64,000 nt of DNA. It comes from Cannabis sativa (lineage: Eukaryota; Streptophyta; Magnoliopsida; Rosales; Cannabaceae). Positions 32,593-45,120 of this stretch are shown here, piece after piece (position 1 is the stretch's first letter; each line of letters starts with the position of its first letter). The notes below the pieces were generated by a model. The model was given only the letters and a program-made list of their open reading frames with translations. It searched no databases and had not been told where the DNA came from. The stretch covers positions 17,634,041 to 17,698,040 of the forward strand of contig NC_083606.1 of the NCBI RefSeq assembly GCF_029168945.1, in the 5' to 3' direction. The translations under genes and the position numbers were made by a program.

Positions 32593-35500
32593 TGTAATAT
32601 ACCAGAAAAAAAATAATATTTAAATAGACATATTTTATTAAATATGTAATTACTTTGGAAACGAAGTAAGATTATGATCTTACTTAGGTAAATTGTTGAG
32701 AAATTTATTTAATGAAATACAATATTTTCGGGCCCGACAATTGTGAGAATTTAGCGATGTCGTTAGTAATGTCACGACATTAATGAAAGAATTATTTTGA
32801 GAATATCCCGGATTAAGTTAGAATTTTATTAGAATGTCGGGTTGGTGAATTAGTGAAATTACCAAAATGCCCCTAGGGTTTTTTTTTAAAAAAAATTAAG
32901 GAAGAGGGGTAGATTAGTAAATTCGTGGTGCTTTTGAATTTTCTTTTTAGTTGCCTATAATTAAAATAAAAATAAAAATACAAACCCTTATTTAAGGAAG
33001 TTTCCTTCCAAGGCAAGAAAACCATTTCATAACATCAAGCTCATCTTTTCTCCTTCTGCCGAACCCTAGAAGCAGCTGGGAACCAAGTGAAATTCATCTT
33101 ATTTCAACCATTCTTGAGCTAATCTTAGCCCTAGAAGCTAGCTAAGTGGAGGTATGATCTTTCTACACTTCTCTTGATTTGTTTTCTTGAGTTTAGATTA
33201 GGTTATGGTGAAAGTTTCAATGAATTCTGAGCTTGGGTATAAACTGAGGGTAAGGTGGGTTCTTAGGGTTGAAATGGAACTTGTTTGAATGAAATTTGAG
33301 TGAAGTTAGGGGCTGTTTAATTGAATTGGTATTGAAAGTGATGTGTAGTGCAAATTTTCATGTGAGATGGTAATTTTGAGTTAAATGGTGAATTGTGATT
33401 AAATGATGTGTTGGATATGTTGTACTTGGTATATTGAACTGTTCTGGAAATGCAATTTAGGTCTGTAATGGTTTTGGTTCGAGCTGGGGAAGAAAACCTT
33501 AATTTTTTTTGGTTCGACAAAGAACCTGGCCGACCTAAGCATACAGGGGAAAATTTCTCGGGTTTTCTCCGAACCGTGTTTTAAGTCGGTGTTGAACCTA
33601 GTACCTGCCTTTGAATGTTTTTGAGTTATTTGTGTAATGACCGCTCTAGTATATGGATTAGTAAAGGCAATTAGCACTAATTTTAATTATTTTATTATTA
33701 TTTGTGAATTAATTTATTTGTGGACCCCAATATTTAGAAATAAATATTAGAGTTATAATTTCTCAATTCCAGAGATTTTATTAAACTCTAGGGGTATTAT
33801 CTAGCTTATATGTTTAATATGTTATTTTTGTAATTTTTGTTCGGCGACAACGGAAAATGCGATGGATGGCTAGATTGATCACATGGGTAAGTCTAGAACC
33901 TTATTTCATAGTGGGAAATATTTTAGAGAAAATATTTTATCGGGATTGAGCGGGGCTATGGAAATTGACCATTTTACCCCTAGCTTTAAAAAGATACCTA
34001 AGTTGTAATCTTAAGGGCATTTTAGTCTTTAGTAAATTGATTAAATGAGGGTTAGGTGGCAGCCTTGGGTGATGACACCTATTTTATTTTAATATAATTG
34101 AATGAAAAGGGGTTTTATTTTGAAAAAGAAATTAAAAATTAGAGAAATCAAGAAACCATTTCTCCTTTCTCTCTCTTGGTGTTCGGCCCTCACAACCAGA
34201 AGGAAAACCCAATTTTTTCTTCATAATTTTCTGTATTTTCATCCAAGGATTCAAGGAAAATAACCAAGGTAACCCTAGCTCCTTTCTTTTTCAAGTTCAT
34301 GAAGTTATATTTTGGTTTCAAGAAGTGATTTTGGGTTATAGGGGCTGTTAGGGTTTAAGGTTTGCTTAGTTCGAATTTTAGGGTTTGTTTAGCTTATTTT
34401 TAGTTCATGGTAGCTGGTTTAGAGATTGGTTGTTAGTTTTGTGCAATTCTAAGCTTTGAGTTCAAGCTTTAAGCTTTAATGGCAAGTTGACATTTATTGT
34501 TTTATTCTGTGAATTACTGGCTGGATTATATTGTTTGTACATTGAATAGGAGCTCTGGAAGGTTTCATGGCAATTGGTGAAGAATTGAGCAACAAATGAA
34601 AAGTTTGGGGAATACTGGTGCAAACCGGCAGTGCCACAAAAACCGGCTAGCCGGTTTTGGCAGGGTTCCCCGGGCCTTTCATTTTCTCAATTTTTGCCAT
34701 TTCGGTGCCTCGGTTGGGTGTTTCCCCATTTCCAGAGTTAGAATAACCCCTTTAGAGTATAGCAGAACCTAGGGTTTTGGTTTGGTTTCACCGGAATTAG
34801 GGTTTTAATCATGTGGCTTACCCGGTTTCAATATGTGATTAGGGCATCCATCTAGCACGAGAATTCCGTTCAGGTCGGCCAACACACTTGAATTCAGAAA
34901 ACAGGTAAGAACTGTGTATAATGTATGATGTGATTATCTGAATGTATGTATGTGTTAATATGTATACATGCTTATTTGTTGTGATTCATACACTACCAAC
35001 ACTTGTACGGTTGTGGTACGGAGTGCATTGGTAAGGTGTGTGATGTTTGGAAGTACATCATAGTGTTACCAGCACTTGTACGGGAAGGTACAAGGTGTCT
35101 GTGGTACAACACTAGATAGTACTCAAGGTGCGGTCATACCTTACCTACACTAATACGAAGGTATAATGAGTGTATGTGGTACATGGTACATGGTCGTGTC
35201 CTAGTTAGAACGTTCATACTCATCTGTTAAGCTCTGTAAATAGGTGTATGGGCGCCTATTTACAGGTCAGAAATTATATGATATGTTATATGCATTTCTT
35301 GCGAGTACGTTGACTCACGGTTCGCTTCCATGTGTAGGTAAAGGAAAGGCGAAAGCTGAACAGGAGTGAACCTGAGCTCGGGTGAGATTGTACATGTCAA
35401 GCGGCGCGACCTGGAGTGTTCGGTCTCGGGACATCTGGGAGTTGTATTTTGAAAGTCGCTGTGCGACCTGTAACTCTGTGGATTTTGGAATGTATGCTTG

Positions 35501-36638
35501 AAAAGTAAATTTTATAAAGTTTAAAAAATCGGGATCCCGGCACTTGTAAATATTTTATTAAATTACAAAGTTTAGTATTTAATGCAAAAGTTTTAATTTG
35601 ACACGTTTCTCGAGAAATTTCTTTGATTAGCAAAGATTGCACAATAATTGAAAAAGCACTATAGCGTGCCTTAGCATTAGGGCGTTACAATTTGAGTTAT
35701 TTTAAAGTTGGTTAAGGCTAAGTCTAATCGGTTTTAAATTAGGGTTTTAATCTGGAAAATATCAAGTTAAGGTATTCATTTGAGTTTTAATTGTCGTGAC
35801 ATAGGACCGGGATCGCCTAGCTTGTTTTCCACTCAGGTCGGCCCGTACTCTTGACTTCTGAACTAAGGTAAGAAAAGTGGTAAGCACTGTATGTGGTTAA
35901 AGATTAAAAGTTGAATGGAAGTGGCCTTAATTATTATCAAGACTTTGATTAAATATTTATTAAGCCTAGGTTATGACCTAGGGTTGGAAACGGTTATTAC
36001 CGTTACGAGTAATTACTCTTGAAACTCCGGTTAGGTTTCTTACTTATCGTTTGCTTTATCGGGCAACGATAGTGACATCTTCAGCTCGTGGGTGACGAGT
36101 GGTAAAGGTGTACTTTATTAAGTACCAAGAATGTGTAATGTTTAAAGGAATGATTTATGATATTGCGTAATGAGTAAACATGATGACATGAGATTAAATT
36201 GATAATCATTTTCTTTCAATTCTTGTTTTGCTCACTTTTCTTGCTGAGTCTCTGTGACTCACGGGTGCTTTATGGTGCAGGTAAAGGGAAGGCAAAGGTT
36301 GAGCAACCATGAGTTTGTGGTCGCAGCAGCAATGTACATACCAGCCGCAGTGGCACGGCCCAGTAAACAGGATGCTCTATTTTGATTGTATTTTGGAAAT
36401 GTAAAGTTTATGTTGTAAAATAATTCGAAACGAGTTTGTAAATATTTTGAAAACAGGGGGACCCCGTAGTCTATATCACTTATCTTTTGTTAAACAGTTT
36501 TAAAAGTTGAATTTTAATTATCAAAATTTAATTACCCACACTTTTCAGTATAATTACATATTATATAATTGCACACACTTTTCAGAGAATTTTATTAAAT
36601 TGCACAAACGTGGCGTCCCTGTTGGACAGGGCGTTACA
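32593..36638 (+). repeat. T3 5' LTR, interrupted by a solo LTR
   Basis: Without the solo LTR and one ATTTG copy it is about 1,984 bp. It matches the 3' LTR closely except around 33498-33551 (see findings). A donor/acceptor-like pair lies at 35868-36280. The left end is TGTAATATACC where the 3' LTR has TGTAATATCCC. Confidence 0.93.
33633..35689 (+). repeat. Solo LTR of Tekay family A
   Basis: 2,057 bp, TGTAATGACC to GGGCGTTACA, flanked by ATTTG on both sides (33628-33632, 35690-35694). No internal sequence is present. The matching place in the other T3 LTR (about 47755-47770) reads GAGTTATTTGAGTTAT with a single ATTTG, so the pre-insertion state is preserved. Solo LTRs arise when two LTRs of one element recombine. 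Its middle part resembles the T1 type more than T2. Confidence 0.96.
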
Positions 36639-36641
36639 ACA

Positions 36642-36653
36642 TGGTATCAGAGC
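36642..36653 (+). promoter_or_regulatory. T3 primer binding site
   Basis: TGGTATCAGAGC three bases after the LTR, matching initiator Met tRNA. The next bases are GCC where T1/T2 have C then GCC. Confidence 0.9.
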
Positions 36654-36879
36654 GCCAAGGTTTTTAGATCCTGAAGACTGGTTATATATGTACATTGGCT
36701 GTAAGGACCTGATCGACTCATGATTTAGTAAGCTTTTAGTGAAAAGATAGCTTGTTAATTTTCTGATTACCTGATTATTTGAATTGTGTTGATATCAGAA
36801 TGGTGTGGGCAGAATTATAATATATGGAAATACTTATCAGTATTGCTATTACTTGGAATGTGATCGCAGGTGTATAGTT

Positions 36880-37950
36880 ATGCACTTGTGGCGGACTGGT
36901 AGGGGTACCCGCAAGCTAGCTGGGCTCGGGGCTGCTGGTGAGGGCCAGAACCCTCCACCACCACCTAACTGGGAAGAGTTATACGCTGCAATGCAAGAGA
37001 CTATTCGGCAGCAGGGTGAGAAAATCAGAGAATTGAGAGAGCATCGAGCTCAACCTGCTCTAAACCCTAATCCTGATCCTCCGGCACCTTTGGTAGTGCC
37101 ACCGGATGCAGGGAATCGTTTGGAACCATTGTATGAGCGATTCAGGAAGCAGAACCCGCCAGTGTTTGAGGGTGGTGCTGATCCACTCAAGGCGGAGCAA
37201 TGGATGAGTATGATAACATCCATTTTTTGATTTTATGCGAGTTGAAGATAATGACCGGGTCAGGTGTGCTACTTATATGCTACGAGATGATGCCCGTATT
37301 TGGTGGGAGATTGTATCTCAGGGTCATGATCTAAATAACATGACCTTGGAAGCCTTCCGGACCTTGTTTTATGAGAAGTGTTATAATGAGTCTATTCGGG
37401 CAGCAAAGGCAGAAGAGTTTATACGATTGACTCAGGGTAGCATGACTGTGACAGAGTATTCCACTAAGTTTGATCGACTGGCAAAGTTTGCCTCAGATGA
37501 GGTGGCTACTGAAGCTGCTAGGAAAGCAAAGTTCATTCGAGGGCTGGATGAACACATCGCCCGGGATGTAATTGTTGCTTCTAAACAACCGGGGGTTGCC
37601 CGAACTTATGCTCAAATAGTTGAACTGGCCCTAGTTTCTGAGGGTGCAGAAGCTCAGATACGAAAGAAAAATATTGCTAGAAGAGATTCATGGAAGCAAA
37701 CTGCAGGTGTTGGTTCTGGTAGGGGTACTGATCCCAGTGACCGCAAGAAAAGACCTAGTGAATCATCAACGGCAGGCCTAAACAAAAGATTCCAGGGTAA
37801 CCAAGGTTTCCGTCGTGGTGGAAACAAAAACTGGCGGACTTTTCCTGAATGTCCGAGATGTAAAAGGCATCACCTAGGCGAGTGTTAGGCCAGGGCCTAT
37901 TTCCACTGTGGAATGGTGGGTCACATGAAGAGAAATTGTCCACAATTGCT
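36880..37950 (+). pseudogene. T3 gag, one frameshift and one stop
   Basis: A likely start is ATG 36880 (MHLWRTGRGTRKLAGLG); an in-frame ATG further up (36805) exists but has no matching sequence in relatives. The helical WEELYAAMQETIRQQGEKI and NRLEPLYERFRKQNPPVF blocks follow. A frame change in a T-run at about 37226 moves to the frame used by the rest of the element. The capsid core is complete (DARIWWEIVSQG, TEYSTKFDRLAKFAS). The knuckle region reads CPRCKRHHLGEC, then a TAG at 37886-37888, then FHCGMVGHMKRNC. Confidence 0.9.
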
Positions 37951-39982
37951 ACGACTAGAGCAAAAGAAGGATGATACAGTCGCTCCTACCCGAGTGTTTT
38001 CCCTAACTCAAGCTGAGGCTAATGTTGGTCCTTCCACTGTGACAGGTCAGCTTTCTGTTGCTGGTACTTTATTGACTGTTCTAATTGATTCTGGTGCGAC
38101 ACATTCTTATATTTCAAGTAGAATAATTGAGAAGTTGAATAGACCTAGTGATGTGCTTTCTAGAGGTTTCAAAACCTTGCTGCCTAATGGGGAGTTGGTT
38201 ATCTCCAGCAGGTGGGTTCGATCTCTTCCAGTATTTGTGGAAGGAAGAGAGTTGTCAGTTGATCTGATAGAATTGAATCTAGAGGATTTTGATGTTATCT
38301 TGGGGATGGATTGGCTTGCTAAATACAATGCCACCATTGATTGCAAGAGAAAAATGGTAACTTTTCAGCCTGAGGGCGAGGACCCCTTTGTATTAGTGGG
38401 TAAGATGCAGGGATCTCGGATTCCCTTAATTTCAGCGCTTAAAGCTAGAGATTTGTTGTGTGAAGGATGCATTGATTTTTTAGCAAATGTTGTGGATATC
38501 AATAGGGAACCACTAGCGGGACCAGAGCATGTCCCAGTGGTCCGAGAATTTCTGGATGTGTTCCCCGAAGAGTTACCGGGGTTGCCACCAAAACGTGAAA
38601 TTGATTTTGAGATTGATCATTAACCAGGAGCTGAACCTATATCGAAAGCTCCCTACAGGATGGCACCTGCGGAGCTGAAAGAGTTAAAAGTTCAATTACA
38701 GGGGATGATGGATTTAAAATTTACTAGACCTAGTACTTCACCTTTGGGTGCACCAGTTTTGTTCGTGAAAAAGAAAGATGGAACTTTACGAATGTGCATT
38801 GATTACCGGGAGTTAAACAAGTTGACAGTAAAGAACAAGTACACTCTGCCAAGAATAGATGATTAATTTGATCAGCAGCAGGGAAAGACTGTCTTTTCCA
38901 AGATTGATCTTCGGTCTGGTTATCACCAACTGAGGATTCGGGATGAGGATATTCCCAAGACAGCTTTCCAAACTCGGTATGGTCATTATGAATTCCTGGT
39001 AATGTCCCTCGGATTAACAAATGCCCCGGCAGCATTTATGGACCTGATGAATCGAGTGTTCAAAGGCTTTCTTGATGATTTTGTTATTGCCTTTATTGAT
39101 GACATTCTAATTTATTCAGACTTAGAAGAGACCCACGAAAGACATCTTCGAATGGTATTACAACGTCTCAGGGAGCATAAGTTGTATGCCAAGTTTAAGA
39201 AATGTGAATTTTGGTTACCTCAGGTGAGTTTCTTGGGGCATGTGGTGAGTAAAGATGGTATTTTAGTGGACCCAGTAAAGATCGAAGCAGTACGTGACTG
39301 GCCTCGACCTAAGTCAGCAACCGAAGTTAGAAGTTTCCTAGGGTTAGCAGGGTATTATCGAAGATTTGTTGAGGGCTTTGCAAAGATTTCTATGCCCTTA
39401 ACTGAATTGACCCGAAAGAATTGTAAGTTTGTTTGGACTGACAAGTGTGAAGGTAGTTTCCAGGAATTGAAGCAAAGGTTGATTACCGCTCCTGTGCTAA
39501 CCTTACCAAAAAGTGATGAAAAGTTTGTGATTTACTGTGAGGCATCCAAACAAGGGTTAGGTTGTGCCCTTATGCAGTCAGGGAAAGTGATTGCTTATGC
39601 ATCCAGGCAATTGAAGGAGTATGAACAGCGGTATCCAACCCATGATATTGAATTGGCAGCAGTTGTCTTTGCACTAAAAGTTTGGCGTCATTATCTGTAT
39701 GGTGAGAAGTGTGAAATTTATACAGATCACAAAAGCCTTAAATAATTTTTCACTCAGAAGGATTTAAATATGAGGCAACGACGATGGTTAGAACTGGTCA
39801 AAGATTATGACTGCGAGATTCTCTACCACCCTGGTAAAGCAAATGTGGTAGCAGATGCTCTAAGTCGAAAAGGACCAGGGAAAGTTTGTGAACTAAAAGA
39901 AATTTCAGCAGAGCTGGCTGAGGATATGACGAGAGCGGGAATTGAATTTGTAATTGGAAAACTTGCTAACATTACCCTATAG
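37913..39982 (+). pseudogene. T3 protease, reverse transcriptase and RNase H with internal stops
   Basis: One reading frame throughout, broken only by stops at 38621 (TAA), 38864 (TAA, in the DDLFDQ box), 39743 (TAA, in the LKYFF box) and 39980 (TAG). Protease: LIDSGATHSYIS near 38085 and VILGMDWLAKY near 38295. [15 protein letters not shown] near 38900 and FIDDILIYS near 39095. RNase H reads [11 protein letters not shown] near 39535, where the catalytic residue is Asp in T1 and T2; the change to Glu would be expected to impair the enzyme even without the stops. Confidence 0.92.
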
Positions 39983-39991
39983 TCTGATCTA

Positions 39992-41416
39992 TTGGAAAGA
40001 ATTAAAGTAGATCAACAAAGTGATCTTGAGTTACAGGGGCATAAAGAGAAATTAGAGGCCGGTTTGGCAAGAGACTTTTCGTGTTTATCTGATGGGTTGT
40101 TGCGATACAAGAACAGAATCTGTGTGCCGGATGACAAAGAAATCAGACAGGAGATTCTTGATGAATCTCATACTACACCGTACTCCTTACACCCGGGAAC
40201 AACCAAGATGTATCATGATGTGAAAGCTTTATACTGGTGGCCGGGTATGAAGAGGGATATTGTTGAATATGTGTCAAGATGCTTAACCTGTCAACAAATT
40301 AAAGCAGAACACCAGAGGTCGGCAGGGTTACTTCAACCTCTAAAGATTCCTGAATGGAAATGGGAGGACATCACCATGGATTTTGTAGTTGGGTTACCCA
40401 GGACAATAGGGTATTATGACTCTATTTGGGTGATAGTGGATTGATATACGAAGTCTGCACACTTTCTCCCAGTGAAGACAACGTACACAGTGGATCAATA
40501 TGCTGATTTGTATATCAAGGAGATAGTTCGACTTCACGGTGCCCCAAAGTCGATAGTTTCAGACCGAGATCCAAAATTTACATCCTAATTCTGGGAAAGT
40601 TTACAGCAAGCAATGGGTACTAAGTTGAAATTCAGTACAGCTTTTCATCCTCAAACCGATGGTCAATCTGAAAGGACTATCCAGATACTTGAGGATATGT
40701 TGAGGGCATGTGTAATGGATTTTGAAGGTTCTTGGAACAAGTACCTACCTCTGATTGAGTTTTCTTATAACAATAGTTATCAGAGTACCATTGGCATGGC
40801 TCCGTATGAGATGCTTTATGGAAGGAAATGTCGATCACCTATTCATTGGGATGAGGCTGGTGAACGTAGGTACCTTGGACCTGAAGCTGTCCAAAGAACG
40901 AGTGAGGCTATTGAAAAGATTCGAGCTCGTATGCTTGCTTCCCAAAGTAGACAGAAAAGCTATGCAGATCCAAATCGTAGAGATGTTGAATTCCAGGTTG
41001 GGGATTTTGTTTTCCTTCGGGTATCCCCAATGAAAGGAATTCGAAGGTTTGGGAAGAAAGGAAAGTTGAGTCCCAGATTTATTAGTCCGTTTGAGATTCT
41101 TGAGAAAGTAGGTCAGGTGGCTTATCGGTTGGCTCTACCTCCTGCTTTATCTGGGGTTCATAACGTGTTCCATGTCTCGATGCTCCGGAAATATGTATCT
41201 GATACAACTCATGTCTTAAGTTATGAAGACATTGAGCTTCAAACCGACCTGTCATATGAAGAACAACCAGTACAGATCTTAGACAGGAAAGAAAAGGTTG
41301 TGCGGAACAAGACTATTCCGCTAGTTAAAGTGCTGTGGCGGAACAACAAAGTTGAAGAAGCCACTTGGGAGTTAGAGTCGCAGATGCGGGAGTTGTATCC
41401 CGAGCTTTTCAGGTAA
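39992..41416 (+). pseudogene. T3 integrase and chromodomain with internal stops
   Basis: Same frame as the upstream pol. Zinc part SHTTPYSLHPGTTKMYHD ... CLTCQQIKAEHQ at 40160-40315. Core: MDFVVGLP near 40377, then a TGA at 40442. The SDRDPKFTS box is followed directly by TAA (40586) before FW. GQSERTIQ is near 40665. The frame is then open to 41416 through ILEKVGQVAYRL and the chromodomain-like tail (ILDRKEKVVRNKTIPL, VEEATWELE). No frameshift in this 1.4 kb. Confidence 0.92.
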
Positions 41417-41438
41417 ATTTCGAGGACGAAATTCCTAT

Positions 41439-41452
41439 AAGTGGGGGATAGT
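41439..41452 (+). promoter_or_regulatory. T3 polypurine tract
   Basis: AAGTGGGGGATAGT directly before the 3' LTR. Confidence 0.9.
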
Positions 41453-42444
41453 TGTAATATCCCAGAAAATAAATAATATTTAAATAGACATATTTTATTA
41501 AATATGTAATTACTTTGGAAACTAGGTAAGATTATGATCTTACTTAGGTAAATTGTTGAGAAATTATTTAATGAAATACGATATTTTCGGGCCCGGCAAT
41601 TGTGAGAATTTAGCGATGTGGTTAGTAATGTCATGATATTAATGAAAGAATTATTTTGAGAATATCCCGGATTAAGTTAGAATTTTATTAGAATGTCGGG
41701 TTGGTGAATTAGTGAAATTACCAAAATGCCCCTAGGGCTTTTTTAAAAAAAATTAAGGAAGAGGGGTAGATTAGTAAATTCATGGTGCTTTTGACTTTTC
41801 TTTTTAGCTGCCTATTACTAAAAAAAATAAAAATACAAACCATTATTTTAGGAAGTTTCCTTCCAAGGCAAGAAAATCATTTCATAACATCAAGCTCTTC
41901 TTTTCTCCTTCTGCCGAACCCTAGAAGACGCTGGGAACCAAGTGAAATTCATCTTATTTCAACCATTCTTGAGCTAATCTTAGCCCTAGAAGCTAGCTAA
42001 GTGGAGGTATGATCTTTCTACACTTCTCTTGATTTGTTTTCTTGAGTTTAGTTTAGGTTTTAGTGAAAGTTTCAATGAATTCTGAGCTGGGGTATAAACT
42101 GAGGGTAAGGTGGGTTCTTAGGGTTGAAATTGAACTTGTTTGAATGAAATTTGAGTGAAGTTAGGGGCTGTTTAATTGATTTGGTATTAAAAGTGATGTT
42201 TAGTGCAAATTTTCATGTGAGATGGTAATTTTGAGTTAAATGGTGAATTGTGATTAAATGATGTGTTGGATATGTTGTACTTGGTATATTGAACTGTTCT
42301 GGAAATACAATTTAGGTCTGTAATGGTTTTGGTTCGAGTTGGGGAAGAAAACCAAGAATTTTTCTAGTCTGACAGCAATCGGTCGACCGGTTGGTTACAG
42401 TGTGCCCGTCGGCCGATTCTAACGAGGAAAATTTCTCGGGTTTT

Positions 42445-43804
42445 TGTTGCTGAAAATTTATTAACACTACGCAAGTATACGCAATCAAGTAGTAAACTCA
42501 CACAGGTGAGGTCGAACCACAGGGAATTGGATTAACTACTACTAAACTATACCTATAATTCTATTTGGAAAATCGAAAATAATTATGATTGAAAAGAATT
42601 AAAGTAATTCAGAAAACTTATAACACAGTTAGAGTTTAAGCAAGATGAGATGATAGGGAGGAGAATCCTGTTGTTGTTTACCCAAATCGTTAATGCCCAA
42701 TTGTTATCCTATTCTTGAAGTGAATGACAGATTATAAAGTAACCTAGCTCTTTTCAGATCTTCTAGGTTCTAAATCACATGTTATCTAATTAATTCCTTA
42801 ATTAAACTAACATGAAATCTGCATTAGGTAATAATCTACACGTCACATAAGTCATGTAAATACTCTCGTTTCACATAGAACATCGATTATCTAAATTTTA
42901 GCATTCTCAATTCTCACTTTTCAGATTTCGAATTGAGATCATAAAGCATGCACAAGGTGATCAATCTTAAACACGAAATTAAACACAAATTAAGATAATT
43001 TCACAAACAAGAATGGAGGAATGGCAATTAAACATTAACTAGGCAAAACATTAAACAACAATCATCATCGTCCCTACATGGGAAATTTAGTTCAGAAATA
43101 AATCCATAACCATTCCTATAACAATATTCAACATAAAGAAATTAAAGAGGAATAAAGAAAGAAACTGTTGGTGGATGAATTCTGGATCTTTACTTGAATC
43201 ACTATGCTCTTCCTGCCGCTCTCTGCTGTGTTTTAGGGTTCCAAATCGCTCCCCTTGACTTCCAATCGCAGTTTTCTATTTATATCTAATTTTTAGGGTT
43301 CGTTGGACAAAAATACCCCTGACCGTACGTACGCTCGCCGCGGCCAAAAATGGTCTCGCCGCGGCCAAAAGTGCATCAAAAAACCACGTTTCTGGCCAGA
43401 CTTTCTAGCCGCGGCCATGGAAATCTCGCCGCGGCGAGATGGAATTTTCTACTTCGATCTCTTTTAGTAAAATAGGCATAACTTTCTCATAGAAACTTCA
43501 AATGGGCTGATTCAAGATGCGTTGGAAAGATAAGAAAGAGATCTAAAACTTTTATGTTTTGACTTCTTCCAAAATATGATCATTACATAGTCGAATTTAG
43601 GCTTAAAGTTTCAGCTTTATTTTCTTTCAAAAAATTTCTCTATTTTATAGATCACTATTTTCCGAAATTTGTCCAATTTCTACATTCCAAGTGTAGAAAC
43701 CTGAAATCAAAGAAAACAAGCGTAATTCTATTCCAAAAGTAATAATAAAGAAGAAAAATAACTATAAAATGTGACCCAAAACTTAGGCTAAAAATAGCCT
43801 AACA
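42445..43804 (-). repeat. Gag-only element, 3' LTR
   Basis: 1,360 bp. On the plus strand it starts TGTTGCTGAAAA and ends AGCCTAACA. It is next to the polypurine tract. It contains several CCGCGG cores (43330-43440), one set duplicated by 21 bp relative to the other LTR. Confidence 0.94.
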
Positions 43805-43818
43805 AATTCCCCCAAACT
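43805..43818 (-). promoter_or_regulatory. Gag-only element, polypurine tract
   Basis: The minus strand reads AGTTTGGGGGAATT directly before the 3' LTR. Confidence 0.9.
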
Positions 43819-45120
43819 GAATCTTTACTCGCCCCCGAGTAAAGCTAAAACTCAAACTAAAATTAAAAAATGCAATAGATAACTAAACTTTCCAATGATT
43901 GACCTACCACTACCACCTGCACAACTTCAAGCAAATCAATAACCAGAATTTCAACTCAATAACTCTAAGAACTAACTCGGATGCACAATTCAGAAGTAAG
44001 AAGTTCATACAGACACAAAACATCGCTATTTTTTTACATTCATATCACAACCATTCTACACTTTCTGACATTCCGCTAACCCATGTTCAATAAGTTTGGA
44101 TGACATACCTCTCTCCACTAATGTTGATAATTTTTGCTCGGAATCAATAGGTCTTTTTCGATTATACTATCTTGGCTTAGGTAATACGGGTAGATGAGAA
44201 GTCATTTAGGCTACATTATACCATAAGCAAAATTATACCAAACAAGCACCCACACTTATCCATTTTTTTCTTTTTCATATATCCCAAAGAAGATAGTAAG
44301 AGATTGCATATTTTTTCCTTTGCGCCTACCCCATTGTTCACAATTGATTCTCAAGAAGAAATTATCACATGTCATTTTTCTCTTTTTTTCTTCTTTCTCT
44401 TTTTTCAATAGAGGCACAAGACATAACAACTATTTTTTCCAATCTCTTACTCTCAAAGATTATTCCCCACTTACAACAATTCATTCCCCCCCAAACTTGC
44501 TTAACGACTTATGGCATAATAAGGCATGTTGAGAAGGAAAATAGTTAAAGATAACGAATTCAGCTTAGTTAAGTGGTGATTTTTTTTTAGAATAGGCTAA
44601 GGCTCAACTTTGGGTATACTACGGATAAAATTTTTTTAGGTAAGCTTGAAAGGCTCAATCGATCCAAAGAAAATTTGCCTAAATCATTTTCCAAACAAAA
44701 ATCAACAAAAATTTCACTTCAAGAGAATATGTCAAACAAATTCTATTCCATGTCAAGCCAACATTCCACAATCCAAGTAGAATAAAAGTGATATGCATCA
44801 AAAACAAATGTTTTACATCTAGATGAACAACCTTCTAATACACAACATCCAATTCAATTCAAAGAGTTATGACTTAAGCACACGGTTAAAATTCCAATCC
44901 ATTGCACAAGTAAATAACACTAGGTCAATCAATATTCCAGCTCAGTTATCAACACATGACACTAACAAAAACAAAAACTAAACTAAAAAACGAAAAAATA
45001 AACTGAAAAACTAAAAAACGAAAACATAAATTGAAAAACTGAAAAAAATTAAATCTCTCCCCCCCAAACTAAAGATGCACATTGTCCACAATGTGTTATT
45101 AAAGAAAAAGGAAAGGAAAC
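43819..45120. other. Non-coding interior of the gag-only element
   Basis: 1.3 kb between the gag frame and the 3' LTR, where pol would lie in a full element. It is T- and A-rich with pyrimidine runs on the plus strand. No pol motif was seen on either strand. A second purine-type run (CCCCCCAAACT on the plus strand, about 45059-45070) resembles the polypurine tract and may be a decayed duplicate of it. Confidence 0.6.
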
